NCBI GenBank assembly: GCA_040274725.1
Contig: JBEMAQ010000002.1
Location: forward strand, 124,001 to 188,000
Length of the DNA: 64,000 nucleotides
Source of the DNA: Solibacillus sp040274725
Lineage (GTDB): Bacteria; Bacillota; Bacilli; Bacillales_A; Planococcaceae
Direction of reading: 5' to 3'
This document shows, piece by piece, positions 8,490-17,557 of the stretch; within the stretch, counting starts at the first letter, position 1, and the number at the start of each line of letters is the position of its first letter. Position numbers and translations under genes: made by a program. The notes below the pieces were generated by a model, which saw nothing but the letters and a program-made list of their open reading frames with translations, searched no databases and was not told where the DNA came from.

Positions 8490-8984
8490 ATGCGGCTAAC
8501 GGAAAAGAACAGAAGATATATATTAGTAGGAATGGTAGCGTTCATCGTCATAGGAATTTTCACGGCTAAAATTCTTGGCAGCAAGCAGGACGAGCAGTTT
8601 ATGTATGAGGACGCGCTGTATGCACAGGCGAATCAGATGTATCAAGAAGGAAATTATATTGATGCGATGGTGTTTAGTAATGAATTGTTGGAGTTGCAGC
8701 CTAAGTCTGAGGATGCGAATTATTTAGGAGCGTTGATTGCAGCGCAGACAGGGGAGTATAAGCAGGCGGCGATTTTGTTGCAGAAGACGATGGATTTAAA
8801 TCCTTATAAAGTAGAAGATTCTATATTTATGTTACAGTTTGGCGAGATTTTATTCATGGCGGAGCGTCATGATGATGCGAAAGTAGTATTAGAAAAATGC
8901 CGCGAAATGGGCTGGGTACCGGAAGAACTTCCAACGTATCAAGAACGTGTAACGAAACTGTTAACGCAAATAGAAAATATGTAA
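8490..8984 (+). CDS. membrane-anchored tetratricopeptide repeat protein
   Basis: 164 residues, ATG after AAAGGATTG. A basic N-terminus (MRLTEKNRRY) leads into one transmembrane helix (about residues 10-28), and the rest is a soluble domain of TPR-type helix pairs. A recognisable unit is ANQMYQEGNYIDAMVFSNELLELQPKSEDANYLGALIAAQTGEYKQAAILLQKTMDLNP (about residues 45-105), with the Gly/Tyr/Ala and terminal Pro pattern. It lies 19 bases before the O-antigen ligase-like gene. TPR proteins beside WzyC proteins commonly act as assembly partners for glycan ligases or polymerases. Exact role is inference. Confidence 0.75.
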   Translation: MRLTEKNRRYILVGMVAFIVIGIFTAKILGSKQDEQFMYEDALYAQANQMYQEGNYIDAMVFSNELLELQPKSEDANYLGALIAAQTGEYKQAAILLQKTMDLNPYKVEDSIFMLQFGEILFMAERHDDAKVVLEKCREMGWVPEELPTYQERVTKLLTQIENM

Positions 8985-9003
8985 TGAAGGAAGGAAAGAA
9001 AAG

Positions 9004-10551
9004 ATGACTTCATTTTACGAAGAGCTTCGAAAGAATGATTCGATCAGTGATGAAAAAGAAAACGAACAGTCGCGTAAAAATGTTGATAAATGGATTTTTG
9101 GGTTGTTGCTGTTTTTGATTGGGTTTATGCCGCTTGTAATATTAGCTAATGTGGAAGAAGTAGTAAGTCCTCTTGTATCGTCTTTAGAGATACTTTCATC
9201 AGGTATGAAGGGTGAATTATTTACTCATTATAAGGCTTTATTAGTTTTAATGGTAACAATTATTACAGGTATCATGTTATTAGCTAAAATAGTATTTATG
9301 GGAGGGACGATTCGTAAAACGAAGATGAATTACGTAATAGGTGTTTTCGTTATAGCAATCGTGGTATCAACTCTTGCCTCCCCTAACATTACAATTGCTT
9401 TAGGCGGTCAACATAACCGTTCTGATGGTGCAATTAGTTGGCTGTGTTATGTAGCATTAATGTTTATCGCAATGAACATTGAATATCCCAAAAATATTGT
9501 TCGTTACATTATGTATACAATGATGCCATTTGTTTATATTAATTTGTATATTATTAATAGATATTTTTATTGGCGAGATTTAATGGGGGAACCATGGGTA
9601 CAAAAATTAGTGTCTATTACTTTACCAGAAGGTGCAACAATTTCTGAAGGATCTGTTCTTGTCGGTACTTTAAATCAGTGGAACTATATGAGTGGGATGT
9701 TTGCGATGATAACAATCATGTATTTAGCGTGGGCTGTTACATCTACAAAGTGGCATGAAGTTATTATTGGGGCCATTACAGCAAGTGCAGCAGTAATAGT
9801 CATGTTTATGGCTATTTCAACAAGTGGATTTTTAGCATTCTCAGTAGCTCTAATTTTTGTGATTATCTTTGTATTAAGAACTAAAAATAAAGTTAAGGCG
9901 TTAGTAGCCATGTTAATATGTCTTATTTTAGTAGTTCCAACTTTTAATAAACTTGCTGAAATAGATATTAAAGTATGGAACGAATCATTTGGTTTTTTTA
10001 TAAAATCAAATCCGTACGCTGATAATATAAGTATGAATTTTGAAAAAAATAATTTGGTATATGCTAGTGATCAGGTTATAGAAATACCGGAGTTACCTGA
10101 GAGCGGTTGGTCTTTAGGTACTGGGCGATTATATATTTGGGAGAAGACAGCAGATTTAATAAAAGAGAGACTTATTTTAGGATATGGTGCAGATTCTTTA
10201 ATTTATAATTTCCCACACTTCAATATTGATGCTCGTAGTGGTTTGGCAGATGAAAAGACAATTACAGATAAAGCACATAATGGTTATGTTTCAACACTTT
10301 ATAATTTTGGATTGATTGCTATTATAGCGTTTTTAGTAATTACAGTCTTAGCATTAAAAACAGTGTTATCAAGTATTATTTCAAAATCGGTTCCAATTTT
10401 CATATTAAGTTCAATAACAATTGCATATTTTATACAAAATTTATTTAATGATTCATTACCAGCGATTACAGCATTTGTATTTGTAATTATGGGAATAATG
10501 TTTAGTTTATTAGATAGTTCAAATCGGAAGGATGAAATTAGTGGAAGATAA
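9004..10551 (+). CDS. O-antigen ligase/polymerase (WzyC domain) family membrane protein
   Basis: 515 residues with about a dozen predicted membrane spans. It begins with a soluble 30-residue tail and has a strong GAAGGAAGGAAAG site. The large external loop before the last spans carries the WzyC-type signature ERLILGYGADSLIYNF ... KAHNGYVSTLYNFGL, including the conserved HN. Such enzymes polymerise lipid-linked repeat units or ligate them to an acceptor such as lipid, wall or protein. The gene follows the TPR protein and overlaps the Wzz-like gene by 20 bases, so chain polymerisation with length control is likely. Ligation to an S-layer protein is an alternative. The two activities cannot be separated from sequence. 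Confidence 0.82.
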   Translation: MTSFYEELRKNDSISDEKENEQSRKNVDKWIFGLLLFLIGFMPLVILANVEEVVSPLVSSLEILSSGMKGELFTHYKALLVLMVTIITGIMLLAKIVFMGGTIRKTKMNYVIGVFVIAIVVSTLASPNITIALGGQHNRSDGAISWLCYVALMFIAMNIEYPKNIVRYIMYTMMPFVYINLYIINRYFYWRDLMGEPWVQKLVSITLPEGATISEGSVLVGTLNQWNYMSGMFAMITIMYLAWAVTSTKWHEVIIGAITASAAVIVMFMAISTSGFLAFSVALIFVIIFVLRTKNKVKALVAMLICLILVVPTFNKLAEIDIKVWNESFGFFIKSNPYADNISMNFEKNNLVYASDQVIEIPELPESGWSLGTGRLYIWEKTADLIKERLILGYGADSLIYNFPHFNIDARSGLADEKTITDKAHNGYVSTLYNFGLIAIIAFLVITVLALKTVLSSIISKSVPIFILSSITIAYFIQNLFNDSLPAITAFVFVIMGIMFSLLDSSNRKDEISGR

Positions 10552-11458
10552 TATTGAGTTAAGAAAAATTATGGAAATAATTGTTAAAGGAAAGCCAATC
10601 ATAATTAGCACTACTATTATTATGATGGTTATTTCAGGTATTTTAGGATGGGCGACATTTGAAGAAAAGTTTGAATCTAAAGCTGTAGTTCAACTGGTTA
10701 GCGATGTCCAAGATACAGGTGTTATTTCGAATTATGTATCTTCAGAATTTACACCAGCTGTATTTATTAGCCGAGTTGAAAATGCATACTTTGAGGAGGA
10801 ATTTCTTCAGGAGGTAGGTATTACAGATTTTAATGAAAAAAATTTAGATGTTACGCTACAACCAAATACTAATATTATTGAATTAAAGTATGTGGACTCT
10901 AGTTCTAACGAAGCGCAAGGTAGTTTGAATTTATTATTAGAGGAAACGAAAAAAGAGATGGGTTCTGCAGTAAAAGGGACTTTAACGCATCTTGAAGAAA
11001 CATATTTAAATGAATCAAAAATTTTATCTACGGAAATTGAGAGTTTAGTAGCAAAATATAATAAGGTTATTGTTTCTAATAAACTGTCAGAAATATTACT
11101 ATTACAAACAGTATCGTCATCTCAATTTGTTTTAAATTTGACTGCCGAGCAAATGGCAGCTATGTCTAATATCAATAGTGGAATACAAAATGAGTTAATT
11201 CAATTAAAAGCGCAAATTGACTCTAAATATACAGAATATAAAAATGTACTGGATAGATATCAATCTGTAAAAACTGGTTTAGATAGTTTCAAAGCAGAAA
11301 CATTTGTAAAAACAATTGTTGCCCCAACAGAACCTAAGGATTTAAATTCAATTATTACTAAAACATTACCGATTTTAATTGGCTTAATTTTAGGTGCTTT
11401 AATAGGTGTTTGTTGGGTATTTTTAAGAAATTATCGAAAGATTAATAATAATCTTTAA
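10532..11458 (+). CDS. Wzz/YveK-type polysaccharide chain-length determinant
   Basis: 308 residues with an N-terminal transmembrane helix (about 19-40, IIISTTIIMMVISGILGWA), an extracytoplasmic coiled-coil region, a PxxP-like segment (VAPTEPKDLN) and a second membrane helix (about 275-297). This is the PCP/Wzz topology. The start overlaps the previous gene by 20 bases. It lacks the cytoplasmic tyrosine-kinase domain, and no separate CapB/EpsB-type kinase or phosphatase is present in the window, unlike many Bacillota capsule clusters. It should control the length of the polymer made by the neighbouring polymerase. Confidence 0.8.
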   Translation: MKLVEDNIELRKIMEIIVKGKPIIISTTIIMMVISGILGWATFEEKFESKAVVQLVSDVQDTGVISNYVSSEFTPAVFISRVENAYFEEEFLQEVGITDFNEKNLDVTLQPNTNIIELKYVDSSSNEAQGSLNLLLEETKKEMGSAVKGTLTHLEETYLNESKILSTEIESLVAKYNKVIVSNKLSEILLLQTVSSSQFVLNLTAEQMAAMSNINSGIQNELIQLKAQIDSKYTEYKNVLDRYQSVKTGLDSFKAETFVKTIVAPTEPKDLNSIITKTLPILIGLILGALIGVCWVFLRNYRKINNNL

Positions 11459-11475
11459 GAATCATTTTATTATGT

Positions 11476-11518
11476 AAGCCCGCCTTAAAGGAGTTAGCCT
11501 ACTTTTTGGCGGGCTTTA
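11476..11518 (+). terminator. GC-rich hairpin between Wzz-like and Wzy-like genes, probable terminator or attenuator
   Basis: AAGCCCGCC pairs perfectly with GGCGGGCTT over nine bases, with a 23-base loop, followed by only a short T run (TTTAATT). It sits 18 bases after the Wzz-like stop. It probably lowers read-through into the downstream glycosyltransferase genes. The long loop and poor T tract reduce confidence in full termination. Confidence 0.6.
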
Positions 11519-11571
11519 ATTGCTTAAAATTTAGTATATTTACTATTAATATATTGAGGAGAAAAGGGAAA

Positions 11572-12867
11572 TTGAAAAAAATATTTATTTATCTATTTAT
11601 TTACTACAGTATATTTCTATTTACTGTAGAATCCATAGCGATATTTTCTTTAGTAAACGTGATATTTGTACTCCATATGTTTTGGGTATTCAAAACATTG
11701 AAAATAGATGATCATTGTTTAATATTATTTTCGTTTTTGATAATAAGTATACCGCTTTCATTTAAGAGCATTTTAGGAATTCCTTATGGTGAATTACCAT
11801 TATCATGGTATAACATTTTCTGGGGGATTTTGATAGCTGTTGCTTTATTGAAGGGTATGACGAAAGGTGAAATTTTTGTAAATAAGCTAGGAATCTTAGC
11901 GTTTGTACTACTGATTTACATTTTTATACCAATGTTTAATAGTTTGTCCATAATGGAAGGCATTAAACAAACATTGAATTATAGTATATTTCTTTCGTTG
12001 TTAATGTTAAAGCCTAATTTTAAATTTAGTTTTCAAAAATATAATTTTTTAATACAGATGTATACCACTATGACAGCAGCAGTAGCAGGTGTTGTAATTA
12101 TTCAGGCTATACTGTTTAGATTAGGAATACAGTTAGGGAATGTCATATTATTTGGTGGAGAAAGATATGCTACAGGCTATTTATTTGGAGATTTTAGTTT
12201 CTTATCTTTATTTTTAGTTAGTCCAATATTTTTAATGATTTTTAGCGATAATAAAAAATACTTAAAAGTTATAGTAATAGGAATACTTTTAATAGCAAGT
12301 TTTTTAACTACAGCTCGAACAGGGATTGTTTCTTTAGGTGTTTGTGTTGCCCTGTATTTTGTAGTATTCACGTTGAAAAATATAATTAAAAAGACACCCA
12401 TAATAATTTTTGGTTGGGGGGCAGGTATATTTCTTTCTGTTATGTTTTTAGGTTTATTAAAACTTGTGAGGGAAGAGGGGCTATTTTCAGGCTCAGGAAG
12501 ATTTGAAGGCTATAAAATTGCATTGATGGAAATTATGAATAATCCTATTTTAGGTAATGGATTTGATTTGGATTGGTATACAACAAAATTTAATACTACA
12601 ATCCCGCATAATATATTTATTCAAATTCTATTGCAGGGTGGTATTATTTTCTTAACTTTAATCTTAGTACTACTAATTGTTTTATTCCGAGAAATTTTAA
12701 AAAATAACGTTAAAAATATATGGAGTTATATATTGATGATCATTGGCGCACAATTTATACCAGACTTATTCGATTCGCGCTTTTTTGTAGTGTTAGCGGT
12801 AATTTTATCAATAAGTATAGTCGCTAAATTCAATGATAACTCAAAATTACCTATAAAGGGCATATAG
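11572..12867 (+). CDS. O-antigen polymerase/ligase-like (Wzy) membrane protein
   Basis: About 431 residues, strongly hydrophobic with about 11-12 membrane spans. I prefer the TTG at 11572 because GAGGAG lies 11-17 bases upstream. The longer frame from an ATG at 11506 would start inside the terminator hairpin. The penultimate loop reads NNPILGNGFDLDW ... TIPHNIFIQILLQGGII, the WzyC/Wzy pattern with a conserved HN before a Gly-rich span. It is one of three candidate polymerases in this cluster, so it may serve a different repeat unit or act as ligase. It is markedly AT-rich. Two GT4 genes follow closely. Confidence 0.75.
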   Translation: MKKIFIYLFIYYSIFLFTVESIAIFSLVNVIFVLHMFWVFKTLKIDDHCLILFSFLIISIPLSFKSILGIPYGELPLSWYNIFWGILIAVALLKGMTKGEIFVNKLGILAFVLLIYIFIPMFNSLSIMEGIKQTLNYSIFLSLLMLKPNFKFSFQKYNFLIQMYTTMTAAVAGVVIIQAILFRLGIQLGNVILFGGERYATGYLFGDFSFLSLFLVSPIFLMIFSDNKKYLKVIVIGILLIASFLTTARTGIVSLGVCVALYFVVFTLKNIIKKTPIIIFGWGAGIFLSVMFLGLLKLVREEGLFSGSGRFEGYKIALMEIMNNPILGNGFDLDWYTTKFNTTIPHNIFIQILLQGGIIFLTLILVLLIVLFREILKNNVKNIWSYILMIIGAQFIPDLFDSRFFVVLAVILSISIVAKFNDNSKLPIKGI

Positions 12868-12883
12868 AAAGGTTTATTAACAG

Positions 12884-13966
12884 ATGAGGATTCTACACAT
12901 TATCCCCACTTTAGGTAGTGGTGGAGCTGAAAAAATGCTTATAGATATTGTTAGAGAAATGTTAAATCAAAATATAGAATGCGAAGTAGCTGTCTTATCA
13001 CAAATAGATGATTTTTTTGGGGGGGAGTTAAATTCTCTAGGTGTTCCGATTCATTATGGAGAGTCAGGCAAAGTATATTCTTTTAGAAATATTTCTTTTT
13101 TAAAAAAGCTTATAAAAAATAAGGAGTATGATTACATTCATGCACATTTATTTGGTGCCCAATTGTTCACTCCCATAGCATTAAAATGGGCACATAAAAG
13201 AATCCCATTGATTACTACTGAGCATAGTACACATAATAAAAGAAGAGACAAAAAAATATTTTATTTTTTAGATGCCTTGATGTATAAGCAATATCGAGGG
13301 ATCATTTGTATTACGGCAGCTACAAAGGAGAATTTGAGTTCCTATATGCCAAGCGTGAAAAATAAGATGATTTTAATTGAAAATGGAATAGATATTTCTC
13401 AGTACGAAAATGCAATAGCCCTTAAAACAAATCAGATTTCTACAGAGCTAGCTGCAAATGAAAAAATTATTTTGATGGTAGCTGCCATGAGAGAGCAAAA
13501 GGATCATGCTACATTAATTCGTGCTAGTAAATTACTTCCTTCAGATTGTAGAGTAGTATTTGTTGGAGATGGTGAACGTATGGAGGAGATAAAAGAGTAT
13601 GCATTGGAGTATGGAGCAGACTCTATTTTATTTTTAGGTACTAGAAAAGATGTCCCTTCATTAATGAAGTCTTCTGATGTATTTGTTTTATCTTCTCATT
13701 GGGAAGGTTTTGGTTTAGTTGTTGTTGAAGCAGCAGCAGCAGGTTTGCCAGTTATAGCTTCAAATGTATCTGGTTTAAGTGATGTTGTTAATACAATAGG
13801 TGGGCAACTATTTGAGCCGTACAAGGAAGAAGATTTAGCAAACAAAATTATTGAAGCACTAGGGAAGAATAAAGAATATAAAAATTTGGATAATTATAAA
13901 ATTCAAACAACTGTTAATGAATATTTGAAATTTTATAGTGAGGTTTCGGATAAATGGAGAAAATGA
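12884..13966 (+). CDS. glycosyltransferase family 4 (GT-B fold)
   Basis: 360 residues. The N-terminal Rossmann domain opens MRILHIIPTLGSGGAEKMLIDIV, the typical GT4 acceptor-side glycine loop. The C-terminal domain carries LFLGTRKDVPSLMKSSDVFVLSSHWEGFGLVVVEAAAAGLPVIASNVSG, including the EGFGLVVVEA signature (E-x7-E) that binds the nucleotide sugar. No membrane span is seen; it should act at the inner face of the membrane on lipid-linked intermediates. It overlaps the next GT4 by 13 bases. Donor and linkage are not predictable. Confidence 0.9.
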   Translation: MRILHIIPTLGSGGAEKMLIDIVREMLNQNIECEVAVLSQIDDFFGGELNSLGVPIHYGESGKVYSFRNISFLKKLIKNKEYDYIHAHLFGAQLFTPIALKWAHKRIPLITTEHSTHNKRRDKKIFYFLDALMYKQYRGIICITAATKENLSSYMPSVKNKMILIENGIDISQYENAIALKTNQISTELAANEKIILMVAAMREQKDHATLIRASKLLPSDCRVVFVGDGERMEEIKEYALEYGADSILFLGTRKDVPSLMKSSDVFVLSSHWEGFGLVVVEAAAAGLPVIASNVSGLSDVVNTIGGQLFEPYKEEDLANKIIEALGKNKEYKNLDNYKIQTTVNEYLKFYSEVSDKWRK

Positions 13967-15078
13967 AGGTTTTATTTGTAGCCTCTGTATACAGACATTT
14001 AACAACATTTCATATTCCATATATGAAGTATTTTCAATCTAATGGTTATGATGTTTGGGCAGCTAGTATTGGTGATGAAGATAAAAAAATATTAACGGAT
14101 ATAGGAGTAAACTGTCTAGATATCCCCTTTTCTAGAAATCCTGTGGATAGTAAAAATATTGAATCATTCAAGCTTTTAAAAATGTTATTTAAAAAGGACC
14201 AGTTTGAGTTAGTTCATGTTCATACCCCCGTAGCAGCTTTAGTTACTAGAGCGGCATTTAAAGGGAGTAACTATGGAAAAATAATTTATACCGCGCACGG
14301 ATTCCACTTTTTTAAGGGAGCTTCTAAAAAAAATTGGCTTTTATATTATCCCCTTGAGAAAATAGCTGCAAGATGGACAGATCACTTAATTACAATTAAT
14401 GAAGAAGACTATGTAAATGCACAAAAATTTTTGCCTAAGGATAAGGTATCATTTGTACATGGTGTAGGTGTAGAGCCTTTTGCAGAGACGTTAAACGCTG
14501 AACAAAAGCTACAGCTCAAAAAAGAATTAAATCTACCTTTAGATTCGATAGTTATTGCATATGTGGCTGAACTAAATACCAATAAAAACCATCAATTTAT
14601 TTTACGTAACTGGGAAAAAATTAAAGAAATAAATTTTAAGTATGAACTATTGATTATTGGAACAGGTGAAGTAGAGTTAGAGCTACAAGAGTATGTACGA
14701 ACTAATCATCTTCAAGGGATTCATTTTTTAGGATTCAGAAGGGATGTTCCTCGATTATTACAAATTTCAGATGTGGTGACTTTACTTTCTTTAAGAGAAG
14801 GTTTACCTAAAAGTATTATGGAAGCCATGGCAGTAGGTTTACCTTGTGTAGTCACTAATACTAGAGGATTAAGAGATTTAATCCAGAACAATGAAACGGG
14901 CTATATTATAGAACCTGACGACGATGGAAAGTTGCTAGATGCATTTAACAACCTAACAGAAGTACAACTAAGAGTAGCTTTAGGAGGAAAAGGGCGCTTA
15001 CTAGCAGAGCAGTTTTTCTTGGAAAATGTTTTAAAAGAGTATATTACTATCTATAACAATGTATTAAATACAAATTAA
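13954..15078 (+). CDS. glycosyltransferase family 4 (GT-B fold), EpsD-like
   Basis: 374 residues. The N-terminus (MKVLFVASVYRHLTTFHIPYMKYF) and YTAHGFHFFKGASKKNWLLYYPLEKIAARWTD resemble EpsD/CapM-type transferases. The C-terminal domain has IHFLGFRRDVPRLLQISDVVTLLSLREGLPKSIMEAMAVGLPCV, the GT4 REGLPKSIMEA motif. Two starts are possible: ATG 13954 (GAGG 10 bases upstream) or ATG 13963. The overlap with the previous gene suggests coupled translation. It adds one sugar to the lipid-linked repeat unit; the family often uses UDP-N-acetyl sugars, which I cannot confirm here. Confidence 0.9.
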   Translation: MEKMKVLFVASVYRHLTTFHIPYMKYFQSNGYDVWAASIGDEDKKILTDIGVNCLDIPFSRNPVDSKNIESFKLLKMLFKKDQFELVHVHTPVAALVTRAAFKGSNYGKIIYTAHGFHFFKGASKKNWLLYYPLEKIAARWTDHLITINEEDYVNAQKFLPKDKVSFVHGVGVEPFAETLNAEQKLQLKKELNLPLDSIVIAYVAELNTNKNHQFILRNWEKIKEINFKYELLIIGTGEVELELQEYVRTNHLQGIHFLGFRRDVPRLLQISDVVTLLSLREGLPKSIMEAMAVGLPCVVTNTRGLRDLIQNNETGYIIEPDDDGKLLDAFNNLTEVQLRVALGGKGRLLAEQFFLENVLKEYITIYNNVLNTN

Positions 15079-15148
15079 ATCTACAAGATTATTGAATAGT
15101 GGAAATTTGTTTGGATTTTATATTCAAATTTTAAAGGAGGCAATTTTT

Positions 15149-16072
15149 GTGGATAGATTAGTATCTATAATTGTTCCTATCTATAATAAAGAAAATTACC
15201 TAGAAAAAAGTATTACGAGCTTGATGAACCAGACATTTCGGAATATAGAAATTGTTTTGGTGAATGATGGATCGAAAGACAATAGTGAAAAAATTATTAT
15301 GGATTTTATTGAGCGAGACAAAAGAATTATTTATAAGAAAGTTGAAAATGGTGGTGTATCTAGAGCAAGAAATCTAGGTATGCAACTTGCCAAAGGAGAT
15401 TATATTGGCTTTTTAGATGCAGATGATTTTTATGAAGATACTTTTGTTGAGAAGATGGTTAAAAAAATTGGTAATGGAGAAGTTTGTTATTGTGGCTCTT
15501 ATTTAGTTGAAGGAGAAAACAAAAAACAGAAAGCAAGATTAAATTTTAAAGAAAATGATATAATAGAAGACTATATTTTAAATAAGAACACACCAAATAT
15601 GAATTCTTGGTTACTAAAAAAGGAATTTTTAATCCAAAATAATTTACAATTTGAAGAAAGTTTAAATTGGGGAGAAGATATATTGTTCTTCGCTAAAATA
15701 TTAACGTTAAATCAAGAGGTTAAAGCAGTAAAAGAGTATTTAACAAATTATAATGTAAATTTACCAAATTCATTAAGTAGTAATAGCTTAGACAAAATAG
15801 AAAAGGATATAGAATGCCTACAGATGTTTAATGAGTTTTTGCAAACAAACCTTAAAAACTCTAAAAAAATGCATAATATTTTAGAGTGTCTAGAAGGTTA
15901 TAGATTACCTGCATTGATTATTTTTAGGCTCTATAGTAATAAAAGTTATATAGATGTAGATACTTACAATAGTTATAAGGTCTATATAAACAAATTAAAA
16001 TTTAACAATGGCTTAAGAAGTTTAAAGGTGTATATTTATAAATACTTATTATTGAAAATTATTAAGAAATAA
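15149..16072 (+). CDS. glycosyltransferase family 2 (GT-A fold)
   Basis: About 307 residues from GTG 15149, chosen because the near-perfect site AAAGGAGG ends nine bases before it; an upstream in-frame ATG (15092) lacks a site. Motifs are VSIIVPIYNKENYLEKSI at the N-terminus, VLVNDGSKDNS and GFLDADDFYED (the DxD metal/nucleotide site). The acceptor half is Lys/Asn-rich and AT-rich. No membrane span is evident; the C-terminus is basic (YKYLLLKIIKK) and may touch the membrane. It is the last gene before a 108-base gap that precedes the large sugar-phosphate transferase. Confidence 0.88.
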   Translation: MDRLVSIIVPIYNKENYLEKSITSLMNQTFRNIEIVLVNDGSKDNSEKIIMDFIERDKRIIYKKVENGGVSRARNLGMQLAKGDYIGFLDADDFYEDTFVEKMVKKIGNGEVCYCGSYLVEGENKKQKARLNFKENDIIEDYILNKNTPNMNSWLLKKEFLIQNNLQFEESLNWGEDILFFAKILTLNQEVKAVKEYLTNYNVNLPNSLSSNSLDKIEKDIECLQMFNEFLQTNLKNSKKMHNILECLEGYRLPALIIFRLYSNKSYIDVDTYNSYKVYINKLKFNNGLRSLKVYIYKYLLLKIIKK

Positions 16073-16117
16073 TCAAATAATAGGAAACAGAAATACTGAC
16101 AAAATTGAAAACATCTA

Positions 16118-16144
16118 TTGTAGGTTAGAAAAACATGTTATGAT
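16118..16144 (+). promoter_or_regulatory. weak candidate promoter upstream of the large sugar-phosphate transferase
   Basis: TTGTAG and TATGAT are separated by 15 bases, 37 bases before the TTG start at 16181. Both hexamers deviate from consensus and the spacer is short, so this is tentative. Confidence 0.25.
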
Positions 16145-16180
16145 AGCTTTAAATAGTAGTTTTGTGTTGGAGGTTTTATT

Positions 16181-17509
16181 TTGGGTGATATAAAGAGTAA
16201 CCGCACTCAAAAATTTACGATTATTGTTGTAGATTTATTTTTAATGTTTATCGCGTATATACTTGCATTTAATATTCGTTTTCAGGATATTAAGGAAGAA
16301 AACTGGAGTGCATTTTTATCATTAGTACCATGGATTTTGCTTATTGCATTATTCTTTATTATGATGTACGAGCTCTATTCAGTAGATCGAAAAAGTAAAT
16401 GGGATATTATACGAAATGTCTTCGTTGCATCGACGTTAATGATGTTTTTAACAATGGCAGCATCATTCTTATTCCGTGAATTTGCTTTACCGCGCTCTGT
16501 TATTGTGATTGCCTATGTTGTTGGTAATCTACTACTTGTTTTATGGAAGTTTTTAATTTATGCATTCATCTCAAAAAAATGGAATACAATTCTTTTTATT
16601 GGAGATGAAGAAGAGCAGCAAAAGATTGCGTATCAAATCGATTTTCAATTTGGAAAACGAACGAGCATTCAATCTGCTTCAAACGACGAGGAAATTGATA
16701 AAATTTTAGAGCAGCTAGACAGTGTCGATTATGTAGTAATTGGTGCGAAAACATCTAGCAAGGTGAAATCGAAAATTATTTATGAAGCAATAAAAAGCGG
16801 AAAAATTGTTTATGTAGTACCAGATTTCTACGATTTACTATTATCGCAATCTGTTATTACGACGATTGACGATACAATGGTAATGGGGGTTAAACCGTTC
16901 GGACTCTCTATTTCGCAGACTGTCATTAAACGAGTTTACGATTTTACAGTGTCGTTCATTGCATTGCTTTGTTTATTGCCAGTGTTTATTATTATCATTA
17001 TTATTATGAAAATTAAAGAGCCAAAAGGCAGTATTTTTTATAAACAGGCTCGTTTAGGTCAAGGTAATAAAGAATTTACAATTTACAAGTTTAGATCAAT
17101 GATTGAAGGTGCGGAAAACTTAACAGGGCCGGTACTTGCTGGGCAAGATGATCCTCGTATTACAAAGTTTGGTCATTTCATCAGAAAAACGCGTATCGAC
17201 GAATTGCCACAGTTTTTAAATGTATTAATGGGGGATATGTCAATTGTCGGCCCACGTCCTGAACGTGAGTTTTTCATTAAGCAATTTGAACAAGAACATA
17301 GCTCGTACAAATACCGTAGTACCGTAAAGCCAGGCATCACAGGCTATGCGCAAATTATGGGGAAATATACGACGAGTGTAGAGGACAAGCTGCGATTTGA
17401 TTTGTTTTATATTCGTAATTACTCGTTTATTTTGGATATGATTATCCAATTTAGAACGGTTATCGTCTTACTGGATAAAACAAAATCTGAAGGAAAAAAG
17501 GATAAATAA
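16181..17509 (+). CDS. polyprenyl-phosphate sugar-1-phosphate transferase (WbaP/PssY-type, long form)
   Basis: 442 residues from a TTG with GGAGG seven bases upstream. Four N-terminal membrane helices (residues about 10-125) and a CoA-binding-like cytoplasmic segment (ILFIGDEEEQQ) precede the C-terminal catalytic domain. That domain has a hydrophobic re-entrant segment, then SIFYKQARLGQGNKEFTIYKFRSM, RITKFGHFIRKTRIDELPQFLNVLMGDMSIVGPRPE and GITGYAQIMGKY, the full bacterial sugar transferase signature with the catalytic Asp-Glu pair. It moves a sugar-1-phosphate from UDP-sugar to undecaprenyl phosphate, the first step of repeat-unit synthesis. The membrane dehydratase PglF type follows downstream, a usual partner for bacillosamine- or FucNAc-type sugars. 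Confidence 0.9.
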   Translation: MGDIKSNRTQKFTIIVVDLFLMFIAYILAFNIRFQDIKEENWSAFLSLVPWILLIALFFIMMYELYSVDRKSKWDIIRNVFVASTLMMFLTMAASFLFREFALPRSVIVIAYVVGNLLLVLWKFLIYAFISKKWNTILFIGDEEEQQKIAYQIDFQFGKRTSIQSASNDEEIDKILEQLDSVDYVVIGAKTSSKVKSKIIYEAIKSGKIVYVVPDFYDLLLSQSVITTIDDTMVMGVKPFGLSISQTVIKRVYDFTVSFIALLCLLPVFIIIIIIMKIKEPKGSIFYKQARLGQGNKEFTIYKFRSMIEGAENLTGPVLAGQDDPRITKFGHFIRKTRIDELPQFLNVLMGDMSIVGPRPEREFFIKQFEQEHSSYKYRSTVKPGITGYAQIMGKYTTSVEDKLRFDLFYIRNYSFILDMIIQFRTVIVLLDKTKSEGKKDK

Positions 17510-17510
17510 T

Positions 17511-17557
17511 AAAAGCCTTTCTTGACTGCTATTAATAGCAGTCAAGAAAGGCTTTTT
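17511..17557. terminator. very strong bidirectional hairpin terminator
   Basis: A nearly perfect 46-base palindrome with 23-base arms (AAAAGCCTTTCTTGACTGCT, then ATT/AAT at the centre) ends in T runs on both strands. It directly follows the stop of the sugar-phosphate transferase and should end the upstream operon. Confidence 0.9.
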
